A stretch of 64,000 bases of DNA, taken from NCBI RefSeq assembly GCF_026914265.1, contig NC_069124.1:89680628-89744627 (forward strand), written 5' to 3'. Origin of the DNA: Mya arenaria (lineage: Eukaryota; Mollusca; Bivalvia; Myida; Myidae). The position numbers were made by a program, and so were the translations under genes. Positions within the stretch are counted from its first letter, which is position 1. Each line of letters starts with the position of its first letter. Below are positions 34,801 through 46,560 of this stretch, piece after piece. The notes beneath the pieces are model-generated. The model was not told the origin of the DNA. It made no database searches and was given only the letters and a program-made list of their open reading frames with translations.

Positions 34801-37800
34801 TTGGGAACCTGTGTATAAAGTTTCAATGCAATACATGATGTATTCGCTTAGGTATTGACTTATAAGTGGTAACATGAAAAACCTTAACCATTTCTATGTC
34901 GAATAAAAAGGGCCATTATTTGAATTTAATGCAAATTAGAGTTATCTTCCTTGTTTATTTAAGTAGACTGTATGGTTGAGTACCATTGTATAAAGTCTCA
35001 ATGCAACACATCAAGTAGTTGCTGAGATATTAACCTATGTGTGCCTACATGAAAAACCTTAACCAGAATTTTTAAGTCGAATAATAAAGGGCAATAATTT
35101 GCATTAAATACAAACTAGAGTTATCTCATTTGGTTAATTAAGTAGGTTGGATGGTTGAGTACCATTGTGTAAAGTCTCAATGCAATGCATCAAGTAGTTG
35201 CTGAGATATTAACCTATGTGTGCTTACATGCAAAACCTTAACCAGAATTTCTAAGTCAAATAATAAAGGCCCATTTTTTGCATTAAATTCAAAAAAGTGT
35301 TATCTAACTTCATTAATTTAGTAGATTAGATAATTGGGAATACATATCCAAAGTTTCAATGCAATAAATGATGCATTAACTGAGATAATGACTTAAATGT
35401 GCTTACATGCAAAACCTTAACCAAGGTGTGACGCTGACACCAACGCCAACGCTTGGGTTAGTGGTATAGCTCTCCTCATTCTTCAAATAGTCGATCTAAA
35501 AATATGATTTTGTTTAATAAGGTTAAAAAGGGCCACTCGTAGTTTATTTAAGTTGGAGTTATATTTCTTCACAAATTAGCACACTTTTAATGTGAATAAG
35601 ATCATGAAGTTTGAAGTTGAAATATAAATAATAACATAAGGACAATTTCTGTGAACATATTTTAAAATCGTGCCAATGGTTTTTAAAGAAAATATTTTCA
35701 GAATCCCATATAGACATATAGTGAAAACTAGCTCCAACCCTGGCAGCCATGTTTTTTTATGAATCACAATTGGCTCAAGGAATTTGAAATATGGTCCCCT
35801 AAGGAACATTTCTGAGAAATTATTTTGATATCAGGTAATGGTTTCTGAAGGGAAGATTATCAAAGTGTTACATATAGAAATGTAGTGGTAACTAGCCAAG
35901 CCCCTGGCGGCCATGCTTTTTTATTAATTTGATAGAGGGTCACCTAAAAAACATTTTTGTGATTTTTTTGTATATCCAGCCAGTGGTTTCTGTTAAGATT
36001 TTCAAAGCTTTTTCTTTCAGTTGCCATGCCAACCAGAATTCTGCAAGGAACTACTTATTGAATCCAGACGAAGACCACTCAAGGAACTTTCCTGTGAAGT
36101 TTGGTTGAAATTGTTCCAGTGCTAAAGGAGGAGAAGTTGTTTGAAGGAAAATGTTGATGACAGACAGATGACGGACACACAACGGACAATCACCAAATCA
36201 CAATAGTCCATAACATATCTATTTTAGCAATATAATTAATTGGGTCAGGTCAGTCTTGGGAGAGGAAGCATTTAATATTCGATTTTAGGCCCTATAGTAA
36301 ACTACAGTGAAACTGCGTTCCCTCAAACAAGCGGTCTTTCGAGAACCGGCGTTCCCTCGAGGTCGGAGCTTGGTCCCGAACTTTTTTCCTTCTATTTTCA
36401 TATAAAATATACCCACACTGCATCGAAACCTAATTATGTTGAGCAGTCAAGCAATATCCTCGGTCCCAAGTACACAAATCGTGCACAAGACCTTATGGCT
36501 CCCTCAAGGACATAATTTCACACTTTTTCCCGAACGCGTGTTCCAAAATAAACAAACAATTGCTAGGTGGTAAAATTTTCGTAAGTAGTAAAAATTGCAA
36601 TGACAGTTGAAAGGCAATTTGATAAGGTGTGAAAAATCGTTTTTCACTGTTAACGCATGACCGATATAAGTTGATATGGGCATTTGAGATGATAATTATG
36701 AGAAGTTAATGAAGAGAAGTTAACGCTTTAGATGTGGTCAGAAGGTTCTTTGAATTCACTGCCGATGCTGACCGTGATCTTCAGACGCTCTGTACGCTGT
36801 CACGTCACATTACGATTGAACAGTTTCGCGAAACAGACAAGATGCGCCAATCGACAAACCTTGATTTTGCGAAACTTAAATCTGACTAATGCCACAATAT
36901 GTTCTGTCATTCAAATGTTGCTTGTTACGAAAATGTGCTTTTTTGTTAAAATAGACATTTCTATTCAATCATTTATTGTTTTTTCTTCTGCGTTTTACAT
37001 TTAGTTTACGTCAACATATTGGCGATTTCCACAACGCAACACATAATCAGTGTATTAGTAAACAGTCTGTTTGACGACTTCAAACTTACTGTAAAATACA
37101 CTGAAAGATATTTCATACATTGTATGAAACTGGAAAATTGAAAATCGGGTCGTTCGAAACAAGGTTTTGGCTCGGTCCCTGGCGACCTCGAGCAATTGCA
37201 GTTTTACTGTAATTCATACTTCCAAATATGAATGTGATTTCTACTTCAAAATGTGTACTGGGAAGTATTTCATCCCAGAATTTCTATTACCAGTACACCA
37301 CGGGAGAGTCTCGTGTTTCACGCCTCCATCTCTTCCGTCCCTCTCCCCCACCCCAACAGCTCGGCCTCTAATATCTGCAGCTTCCTGCTCCAAAATTGCC
37401 TCCTGTGGCGGCAGTGCCTGTTTTTCACCAAGAAACTCAGTGTCTGCCATCTCCAAGTCCTCAACACCTTCACCAGCCGCTGAAATGTATAACACATTTT
37501 AAACTTCTCTGAAAATCATTCAGTATGCAAAATAAAAACATATATATTTTCAAATAAAATCAGCGTGCAGATAAGATATTTGATTTCCTTTTTTAACAGT
37601 TTCAAAATATATATACAACAAGAACTATACAAAAAGCAAATGGTTAACAGAATTTGATAGAAGTAGATTGGAAAATGGTATGATTTTTTTAAACTATTAC
37701 TGGTATGGGGAAACAAAATAACTAGCACTAACTTTTAAGTGAATGATTTTCATCAATAGGGTCATTCGCTGGTAGTGTTCAAACTGCCTACCAAGTATAA

Positions 37801-40776
37801 GTTTCCAAGGCCAAAGTGTTCATCAATCCTTGACCTTAACCATTGACCTCTAAATTGTAAGAGTTTATATGCTGGTCATGACCAACTTGCCTACCAAGCT
37901 TAAGGCGTTCTTCAGTTATTGATTAAAACAGTTTTTTAGCTCATGGTCATCATGACTATGATGACCCACTGACCTCAATATGGTTCATCTGCTGGTTATG
38001 ACCAACCAGCATACAAAGTTTGAATCCCTTGTCCCTGACATTCTTCAGTTTTTGAACACAAACAGATTTTAAGCTTAATGTCACCACAACCTTTACCTTT
38101 GTCCCACTACTTCAAAAACAATAACATTTATCTGCAGGGCATAACCAACCTGCCTACCAAGTTTGAGTTCTTCAGAACTGAGCATTAAGTTATTGATCGG
38201 AAACTGTCGGGACAGACAGACAGTCTAATTACTGCCATCCTTTAGAGGCATAAAAACGGAAGGTTTTCTGGTGTTATTCTAATGACACTAGACTGGTTAC
38301 CTTGGCCAGGAGTTTGGAGCAAGCTGTACTGAGAACTGATAGACACATCCAAAGACTGGTCACTTGTCACACTGAAACAAAGTATTGATTGCAATCCAAT
38401 GGTACAAACATCTCCACATGTATACTAATGACTGGTCTAATATGGCTAGCGTATTCTTACAGCATGAACTACAAATGACACCATTCTAATGATCATTGAG
38501 GTTCACTATTAGAAATGGTCAGTGACTCTACCTATTATGCCTGCACTGTCCTGCTGTGTCAAGGGGTCTGAGTTTGTCTTTGATGCAGTCGAGGGTTCTA
38601 CACAGCTCCTCCAACTCTTCAGCAGACACCTGACGCTCGTAGCTTGCCTGCAACATTTACATGGCATATCAGCTTCACAAAAAAAATGATCCCACCATGC
38701 CATTGGAAAACATTCATCTTCAACAGGAATACACCCAAACTTATGATCTCTCTCCTAATTTCCACAAAAAATGTCCACAATAACATTATGTAAGAGCACA
38801 TGTATAATGAGTCAATTGGACTGCCAGTCCAGAGCAACACTTAGTACATGTATCTAACAACTATTGGAATACCTGTGGCAGTGAACTGGAGGTGGGTGAC
38901 AGGTCAGTGACTGTTGTGGTGGAAGGGCTAGAGTCAGTCAATCTCTGTGGCGGGATAGATACAGTTTCCTCATCTGTCTCTACTACTAGAAAATATATTA
39001 CAGAACAAGAGTTTTGACTTAGAAGTGAATACAATATTGATGTATGTGCCTGTCAAAAGCAATAAAAATCAAATTAAAAAGTAAACAGTGATAATTACTG
39101 TAGGGAGCCCGAAACACAATCTCATGAAAGGTCTCTATAAACTCTTTATATATATCAAGTTTGCTCGTGATGGTCCTGAACAACTGTGTGAAACATTAAG
39201 TCAATTGAATGAAGGGTATAGAAGTTATTAATGAAGATCCCAACCTGCCCTTAAACTTTAACATAAGTTCCAAAGTCAATCAGGGGCCATAATTTGTATA
39301 AAGGATAATATGGAGTTATCTAACCTCATTATGTGATGGTCCTAAACAACTGTGTGAAACATTAATTCAATTAAAGGAAGGGTTATAGATGTTATTAATA
39401 AATATCCCAACCTGCCCTAAAACTTAAACCTAAGTTCAAAAGTTAATCAGGGGCCATAATTTGTATTAAGGACAATATGGAGTTATCTAACCTCATTATG
39501 TGATGGTCTTGAACAACTGTGTGAAGTATCAAGTCAATTGAATGAAGGGTATAGAAGCTATAAATAAGTATCCCAACCTGCCCTAAAACTTTAACCTAAG
39601 TTCCATAGTCAATCAGGGGCTATAATTTGTATAAAGGATAATATGGAGTTATCTAACCTCATTATGTGATGGCCATAAACAACTGTGTGAAGTATCAAGG
39701 GAATTGAATGAAGGGTATTGGACTTATAAGTGAAAAGCCTAACTTGCCCTAAAACTTTAACCGGATGCTGACGCTGGGGTGAGTAGTAAAGCCCTCCTTA
39801 TTCTTTGAATAGTCGAGCTAAAAATGTTTATAATAGCAAGTACTGGAATAGTCTTATTCCCTAATTTCAAATGGATGACTCTAAATTAAGTCTACCTGTC
39901 AGACAATACATCTATAAAAATACCTGCGGCATTCCTGGAGGGTAGACTGAGGACATACACGGGTCCCGTCCTGGCTGTGTTGACCTGTTGCAGGGTTTCC
40001 TCCCCTGAATCCTCCTCTCTATCACCCACAATCTCCACCGAACTCGAGCTGCTGTCAGTCTCATCATCCTGACAACAAACATGCAAATAAAATGTCACTG
40101 TTTTCATGAAAGAAGACAAGTATAGTGGCACTTGATGATAACAAAAGGTTTATGCAATACAATTAATTTTATTTGCTTTAAAATCTCTAAAGAGCTGATA
40201 TGTTCATCATTACGACATACAATTGACCTTGCTTTCACTGATGGTCAATGTTGAAAAATAAGTAATGGAACAAATGACAAAAATGTTAAATTGTTATTAA
40301 AAATCTGCAATAATGTATCATGAATACTATGCTTTGAATATGTTTTTAATTGACAAAATAAAACATTTTTTTTTTTAAATATGGCAAAGCATTTAGCAAC
40401 CATAGGGTCTTACTGTAATATAATTTTAAAATGTGAACTGGCTTATAGTTAACTCCACCTCTTTCTGTTTTTATTTGAAACTTTCATTGAAATTGATTTG
40501 GTAATAGGACATGTATGCACATTAACCAGCCTTGTAAAACTATTGTTTGCCTCCTTATTTGTAGACTATAGTGCAGACCATTCCATGAATTTCACAGATA
40601 TTGTTTACACTTTCAAAATATAAGAAAAATCCGCCAACATTTTTTGTTGCTAATTGGAGGAGATGCACATGAAGGGGCACAGTGAACAGTAATAGGCTAA
40701 TTACAGGAATCCCGCCAGCAGAAGTAACGAATGCCCAATCCTCACATGTGCCCTCTGACATCTCAGTGTCAGACAT
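28826..40776 (-). CDS. CCPG1: CCPG1/PBXIP1-like ER-phagy receptor, complete coding region
   Basis: Coding exons: 40776-40705, 40068-39924, 38985-38873, 38647-38532, 38371-38301, 37479-37291, 33045-32946, 32780-32327, 32208-31822, 30857-30593, 30416-30273, 29808-29605, 29349-28826 (stop TAG). Phases agree at all 12 joins; the product has 927 residues. An acidic, Ser-rich N-terminus (1-236) would face the cytosol. It carries EDWAFV with W14 and V17, the spacing and position of the LC3-interacting motif of human CCPG1 (W14-x-x-I17). One membrane segment spans about 239-260. Past it come a coiled coil with many Glu/Lys/Gln (about 310-400), Trp-containing helical stretches, a Lys-rich segment (RRKFGSK) and a C-terminus with DTWYFRRSQDRE and VTRRKRR. 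Order and orientation match CCPG1, an ER membrane receptor for selective autophagy; vertebrate CCPG1 has 757 residues. Orthology to CCPG1 versus its paralogue PBXIP1 is not settled. The first coding exon begins at 40804 with 28 bases of 5' UTR. Confidence 0.75.
33480..33975. repeat. Dispersed mollusc-type repeat in an intron
   Basis: Begins with GAGCTGTCACAAAAATGTGAG and continues into blocks such as CTGCCTACCAAGTTTGA-like and GACCCACTGACCTCAAAATC that recur at 37760-38225. Lies in the CCPG1-like intron between exons 33045-32946 and 37479-37291. Non-coding. Confidence 0.55.
34371..35502. mobile_element. Tandem-core dispersed element (pearl/HINE-like)
   Basis: The left arm contains GCTCGACTATTC and the right arm its inverted partner AATAGTCGATC. 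Between them six units of about 177 bp repeat (TCAATGCAATACAT at about 34475, 34652, 34828, 35007, 35188 and 35357). The right end has CTCATTCTTC before the AATAGTCGA motif. Left arm, tandem core, right arm and subterminal inverted repeats describe the bivalve pearl elements, now linked to Helentrons. That class is my inference. In an intron of the CCPG1-like gene. Confidence 0.6.
35540..36190. repeat. Dispersed repeat with two degenerate inner copies
   Basis: Two diverged copies of a block holding ATATAG-AAATGTAGTG-like sequence and GGC(A/G)GCCATG then poly-T, starting near 35700 and 35870, followed by a tail rich in GACGGACACAC near 36170. A common style of molluscan dispersed repeat; class unknown. 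Confidence 0.45.
36305..37209. mobile_element. 905-bp pogo/Tigger-like non-autonomous element
   Basis: Ends CAGTGAAACTGC and GCAGTTTTACTG are inverted and flanked by TA (36303-36304, 37210-37211). Subterminal CCCTCGAGG/CCTCGAG motifs also mirror each other. No transposase frame. It lies 81 bases from exon 37479-37291 of the CCPG1-like gene, close to its 5' splice site. Confidence 0.75.
37760..38225. repeat. Dispersed mollusc-type repeat
   Basis: Three to four diverged inner repeats of about 120 bp share ATGACCAAC(T/C)TGCCTACCAAG and TTCTTCAGTTATTGAT. Related to 33770-33975. Ends in GACAGACAGACAG near 38212-38223. Intronic in the CCPG1-like gene. Confidence 0.55.
39110..39826. mobile_element. 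Second tandem-core element (pearl/HINE-like)
   Basis: Four units of about 170 bp (ACAACTGTGTGAA at about 39180, 39350, 39520 and 39690) end in the same right arm as the element at 34371-35502: a GACGCTG run, AG(C/T)CCTCC, TATTCTTTGAATAGTCGAGC. The unit sequence itself differs, so the two elements share an end but not a core. No matching left arm is clear. Intronic in the CCPG1-like gene. Confidence 0.55.
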
Positions 40777-40804
40777 CACAGTTCTTGTGTTATGACTACC
40801 TCCA

Positions 40805-41756
40805 CTGAAAATGAAATAGTCTGTACACTTAACATTTACAATTTCTTTTCCTCCCTTTATCTTCATGTGTACTGTAAATTGTGCATTTATCATCACATCA
40901 TTATTATTATCATCATTTAATCATTGTAAAACCCCCCAAAGTTTTCAAACATTCATGAACAAAAGAACATTTCATCTCAGAATTTACTCGGAAACAAGAT
41001 GCACATTTTAAATAATCATAATCATTTATTAAATGAAAATCTGTGAAAAAATCATGGACAAACAAATGCACATACAGCAGACTTGCATTTATTATAATTA
41101 TTCTGGGAAACAATTATACATTAAGCATTTTACTAATCTATGGAAGAATCAAGTGCCATGTCAAAGAAAGTAAAAAAATCCTTCAATCCAGTTACATTTG
41201 ACCCTGCAGTCACCAAAATCAATTGCTGTGGTTGTTTTGCAAGTTCTTTTAAAGTTAATCCATTGAATAATGAAACTACACATGTACAGTACATGTATGT
41301 AACAGTAAATATTTTTTTATTTATGATATAAAATATAATCCTTTTCTTGGTCAATTGCTATGTTAACACTCTGACTGCATGTGCTCCTATGCAATCACAT
41401 GTAATTTGACGACATGTTTGTATATTCCAAAATGTTTTACATACTTAAATTTAGAAATGACAGTTGATAATTACGTGTCCTTCTGTGACCTGGTTAGCCA
41501 GCTACTGCGATGCACTTAATAGTCATGGCAGTCACTGCTCAACCGTTTTATTTATGCTTTTAACTTGGATGACCGCTTTATGACAATCGGTTTATAAGAA
41601 GAAGAGCAAACTTAAACGTTGGCAAGAATAAACTTTAATAGAAACACTTAGCATTCCCCACAGCAAAACGAAACAATAACAAAAACATAAAAAAACTAAG
41701 GCAGTTAGTCAAAACGGCTTTAGACATAAAACTGCAGGATAAAACGCAGATTATAA
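40805..41756. other. Upstream of the CCPG1-like gene, nothing recognised
   Basis: AT-rich. It should contain the non-coding 5' exon and promoter of the gene at 28826-40776, because the first coding exon is preceded by a TTTTCAG acceptor at 40805. I could not place the 5' exon. Confidence 0.4.
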
Positions 41757-42290
41757 GTATCTATCATGTGTTTCCGGTACGGATAGAAAAATCCGACCCG
41801 AGGGCACGCGCGTAAGCCGGTAACAAGACTTGCCGAGTTACCGGTCACGCAGCGTGCTCGAGGGTCGGATTTTTCGATCCGAACCGGAAAAACATGATTG
41901 ATATTTTTTCATGCATACCTAAAATTATGAATTTGTGGAAAATTGACGTAGAAAACGCACTTTTGTACATTTCACCAAAAAGCGCGTGCGTCGTTGTGTT
42001 CTGACGTCATAAGCGCAGTAATTTTAAATCACTACCGACGTCAAATAGTTTCTTTAAAAATGGCGCTTTAACGATTATTTATTTTCAATTTTTATTAAAA
42101 GTATTGTATAATCATATTTTTGATTCCGCTTTAGTGAAATTGCACTATATACTTTTCATAAACCATACAATAAAAGAAATATGAAGTGGCGCGTTGTTGA
42201 GTGTGACTCATCTTACATGGGTGGTGTAAGATGAGTATTTCCAGCACTGGTCACATGACCGGAAAAACACGGCCGGTATGCAAGAAAATG
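41757..42290. mobile_element. Foldback element: 150-bp hairpin plus non-coding body, copy 1
   Basis: 41757-41905 is a long imperfect hairpin with arms GGATAGAAAAATCCGACCC and GGGTCGGATTTTTCGATCC and outer ends ATCATGTGTTTCCGG / CCGGAAAAACATGAT. The body to about 42290 has TGACGTCATAA and AAAAAGCGCGTGCG, both also found, inverted, in the element at 43390-43965. A second small palindrome (ATCTTAC...GTAAGAT) lies near 42212. No coding capacity; class unknown. Confidence 0.6.
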
Positions 42291-42699
42291 GTTACGCAGA
42301 TGATATAAGCGAATAAGGGCATTGTCATATGCAAAAATCATATACAAAAGGACATGATATGTCACGCAGTCAATTGATTACGAAGGAGAGATCAGTTTTT
42401 TAGATGTTTGTTATCCCCAATTTAATGTATTGATAATGTTCCGAATATTTTAAAAGCAGAATAGCATTTTTATTCACAGACTTGATTCATGTAAAAAAAT
42501 AATTGCTTTGGGTTAAACCTGTCAGACGTATCTTGTGATATATACTGAGTTGACAGATTCACGGGTTTGGTCACAAAATTTGGCGTGCGAACATTTTCAT
42601 ATGGTGACATAGTTCGAGGGTGCCAGAGAAGGATTTTCGCTATCACTCCGAAAGTCAACCTATAAACAATTGAAGCGCTCATTTGTTTTTAAAAGGTGT

Positions 42700-43380
42700 T
42701 TTCTGTCACGCCTATAGCAAGCAAGAAAGGAATTTGAATAATGCCCCAGCAAGGCTAGTTCAACGTATGCTCTTTCAAATGCAGCGTTATGACATTGAAG
42801 TAAAATATCAACCGGGCAAGAACATGCCTATTCCAGATAAGTTATCTAGGAAATATGTTCCTAATACATGCCCAAGTCTGACTGAAGACATTGACACACA
42901 AGTAAACATGGTTATGGTTAGTTCACCGATAAATGATCAGAAAATGACAGAAATTAGGACAGAGACAGACACAGACTCTCAACTTGTCCCATTGAAGCAA
43001 GTAATTTGCAAGGGTGGCCTAACAATATAAAGAATTATAAGTCAGAAATACTAGACTTCTGGAATTATAGATGTTGGTGTGAAAGGAAACAAAGTTGTCA
43101 TACCCAATTATCTCAGAAAAACATGTTTAGACATTGTTCATGCATTTTGGTATGGACGAGTGCTTGAAAAGGACACGAGATGTCATTTTTTTGCCTCGAA
43201 TTTCAGAGGAAATTAAAATGTTAGTTTTGAGCTCTATTATATGCTAAGTGCACAGAAACTCACAAAAGAACCCATGCAATCTCATGATATTTCAAAATAT
43301 CCATGGCAAATGGTAGCCACAGATCTGTTTTCAATAGATGATAAAAAAGCTACTTGTTTTAGATTACTATTACCATTTCT
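42700..43380 (+). mobile_element. Ty3/Gypsy-type LTR retrotransposon fossil (partial pol)
   Basis: The segment retains the end of the RNase H region (RYDIEVKYQPGKNMPIPDKL is the family signature) and traces of the integrase region that follows in Ty3/Gypsy pol. It is a short broken fragment with several breaks. No LTRs, gag or remainder of pol were found, and foldback elements flank it on both sides. Old, judging by decay. Confidence 0.75.
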
Positions 43381-43389
43381 TTGAGATTA

Positions 43390-43965
43390 TAAGTATCTTC
43401 CAAGCGCTCGGATCGGGATGAACCTTTCTAGCACACCGGATAGGCATTTCCGGTGACGTCAGCCGTGCTGGAAAACTCCATCTGGCATCCCCCCATGCCA
43501 GATGAGTCACGCGTTGTGACGTAATAATTTCAATTCCTTTTATAATACACTTTATGTAATCATATTTATGAGATTTAAATAGATGAGTTCCATTAGCATT
43601 AACTTTACAAAAATGTACTTTCAAAAACAAAACAAAATTACCCTTAAAAGACGTGATATTAAAGGAACTTATTGACGTATGCAGTGAATACAAATTACTG
43701 CGCGTCATGACGTCAGTAAACATCATCGCACGCGCTTTTTGGTGCCATGTACAAAAATGCGCTTTTTTATGTATTTTCTTCACAAAAATGTAATTTGATT
43801 TGTGCTAGAAAAAAATATCTATCATGTGTGTCCGTTCCGGATAGAAAAATCCGACCCTCGGGCACGCTGCGTTGTCGGTAACTCGGCAAGCCTCGTTACC
43901 TGGCAACGCAGGTGCCCTCGGGTCGGATTTTTCTATCCGGAACGGTAACACATGATAGATATTAT
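43390..43965. mobile_element. Foldback element, copy 2 (inverted)
   Basis: A relative of 41757-42290 in reverse order: body first (with TGACGTCAGTAAAC and GCACGCGCTTTTTGG), then the terminal hairpin 43818-43965 with arms GGATAGAAAAATCCGACCC and GGGTCGGATTTTTCTATCC, which are perfectly complementary over 19 bases. An extra inner palindrome, ATCTGGCAT/ATGCCAGAT, lies near 43480. Confidence 0.6.
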
Positions 43966-43995
43966 TAATCTTACACGAGCGGCTATGGTAGATGC

Positions 43996-44424
43996 TTTTT
44001 CTCCCACCTCAGTTAAACAAAATTAAGTAAAAATGTAATTTTTACTGGAACTCTTTTGTTTGTAGTGAAAATAAATGCGTATGGATATTTGATAATTCGT
44101 AGTTGTCATGGATATGCGCGCAGTGATTCAGATTGTGTTAATAGTCAAATCGGTCTTTAAATAGTTCGGAGGAGAGTGGAGCATTATTTCTTGAAAGGAG
44201 CGTGAAAACTTTTTTTCTGGTGACACTTGAAGCGAGAAATAGTTAATTAGCACACTAAATATTGGCACAAGACAAGGTTTCTATGATGTTATAGACGACT
44301 GTCTTCAACAAGGGAGGTAATTACAATGCGGTGACCATTAAAAAGGAATTCCATACGTGGGCAAGATAAGAATTTCTAGCATGGTTAAATTATTGGATTT
44401 GCTTATCTAAGGTGGGAGAAAAAA
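43996..44424 (+). mobile_element. About 430-bp MITE, TIR TTTTCTCCCACCTCAG, copy A
   Basis: Starts TTTTTCTCCCACCTCAG and ends CTAAGGTGGGAGAAAAA, an inverted repeat of about 17 bp. The inside (GTTGTCATGGATATGCGCGC, AACAAGGGAGGTAATTACAA) is shared with four copies at 55.5-57.6 kb. Non-coding. Confidence 0.75.
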
Positions 44425-45229
44425 TAATTGCCAAACTTGAAAAGCAGTTACGCTTATCAGCCGTATGAAAGCCATATTTGAAAAAATGGCTTTCCAGAAA
44501 ATGTGATATCTGATAATAGGCCATGCTTTTCAACCGTTTGCTTAGCAGTATAAGAGTATAGTTAAACTCTACAGGTGGGAGCATCATATAACTTTAACCC
44601 CACATTAAATATCAGTGCAATGATAACATTAACTAAATCAAACTTCAAAATATATAACATTTGACCTTTTCATAAGGCGACTTAGTCGATGTTTTAGTAG
44701 AGTTGAAAGAAAATATTGTTGTTAACCAATACTAACAAGGATATGGAAACATTAGTTAATACATCTGTCAACATTTTGTACTCAAGCTATTCTTAGTTGG
44801 AAAATAAGATTAGTTTAAATGAGTTAATGAATCCCGTATCTGAACATATACAATTTAATAACCTCTAAACCAAAGTCAAAAGAGAATCTAAAGCTGTTTA
44901 TTTCCAAGAACGGTGCAGTGGAGAACCCAAATCTAAAGACTTATTGCCTGACAATTAAACCTTTTTCTCTCATAGAAACCTACAAATAAATCGGATAACC
45001 TAATAATATTCAAAGAAAGCATAGGAAATTTGGTTTCTGATCAAAAGCTGGTGGCAAATCTTATTTCACACAAAAATAGCGGAAATTATTAGAATATCTT
45101 GAACTCAGTTAAAATATAACCCCCCTAGTATTTACAAAATACAGGAAAATTGCCATATGTCAGCTGATTTTCATTTAATCCTGGTCACCGATAAAAATAT
45201 TGAAAAAAAATTGATTGGTTAAATCCAAA

Positions 45230-46560
45230 AACTAGCAACTGGAATAGATCTGTTTCCTCCAAAATCATCATTTGCGGGCAAAGATACTTCAAAAGTTTCC
45301 ATCCTGGTTAACATGGTTAATAAAATCATGAGCCAAGGTCTTAAAAAAGCACAAGTTACCCCTATGTTAAAAAAGATGACACATTTATAGAAAGTAACCA
45401 TAGACCAGTCAGTATTTTACCTTCAATGTCCAAATTATATGAAAGGGTTATTAGTGCGCACCGATCAGTCATTTTAATAACATTTTTCACTTTTTCCAGA
45501 CAGCTTTCAGAACAACATACGGATGTCACATAACCCTGTTAAGACTGGTGGAAGGCTGGAAAAAAACTTTGATGAGTACAAATATGTAGACGAAGTTCTT
45601 ATGGACTTCTAAAAAGCATTCGACTGCCTACCCCATGACCTCATCGTAGACAACCTTAATACATATGGTCTCTAGACCCCACCATATAAACTAAAGCACA
45701 GCTATCGTACACACACAAAACAACGGGTCAAACTTAGTCAAATTACCAGTGATTGGGACTCCATCCTATAAGGCGTCCCGCAAGGATCAATATTATGGTC
45801 TTAACATATTTCTCAACGACATCTTCTCCTTTATCAATATGTCAGCCTTGTATAATGCAGATAGCAATGCTCTTTCTGTGTGTGATAAAATCCTGATTTT
45901 GTTGAAAACCACTCTTGGAAAAGAAAGTAGCATTTTGATAAACTGGTTTACTTTCAATGAAATGCAGACTTACCCAGTCATATTTCAAGCAATTTCAGTT
46001 GACTTTAAGTCTGTTAAAGAAACAATGCAATCGAAATACTTAATCACGCTATAGTTTGTATAGTTAAGTTAAACTTTTAGGCGTTGAGGTAGAGTATTAC
46101 ATTTTGATGCCCATATTTCTAATATGTGCAAACACGCTGTTAAGAAGCTGTTAACAACTGTGTTTCTTTTAAAGACTAAGCAATTGTATGACAATCAGTA
46201 CTTATTATTTTAAATCTTTTATCAGATGCAATTTCAATTACTTGCCTGTTGTTTGGCATTTTTGAAGCACGATCAACAAAATTAGAAACTATTCGATATA
46301 GATCTTTAAAAATTGTCTAGAGTGGTTACAATGAACATCTTCTTTATATAGTTTAATTGCCAACATTACATTTGATCAGAGTAAGATGATCGCTTTTGAA
46401 ACTTACAAATGTCTGTATGGTATCTCAACAGAATGTGTTCAAACCTTGAAGCATTTAAGACATGAATTTTATCTCAGATATGGGAATCATCAACTAATTA
46501 TCATTGTATACATTGCTCTTATCCATCTTACTTTTTGTATCTTTCTGCACAAATATGATA
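45230..46560 (+). mobile_element. LINE reverse-transcriptase fragment, decayed
   Basis: Frames in order show pieces of a non-LTR reverse transcriptase: a NHRPVSILPS-like block near 45395, TTYGCHITLLRLVEGWKK near 45515, KAFDCLPHDLI near 45615, GVPQGSI near 45775, then YNADSNALS in place of the catalytic Y-ADD block and the thumb region WHF near 46255. Stops and frameshifts break the frame many times, and the catalytic aspartates after YNAD are changed. The order fits CR1/Jockey-clade LINEs. The 5' end and the endonuclease are missing. Confidence 0.75.

Noticed and set aside
37167-37502. 111-codon plus-strand frame
   Set aside because: Antisense to the exon 37479-37291 of the CCPG1-like gene.
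42683-43030. 115-codon frame as a host gene
   Set aside because: Its sequence is the RNase H end of a Ty3/Gypsy element; treated as a fossil.
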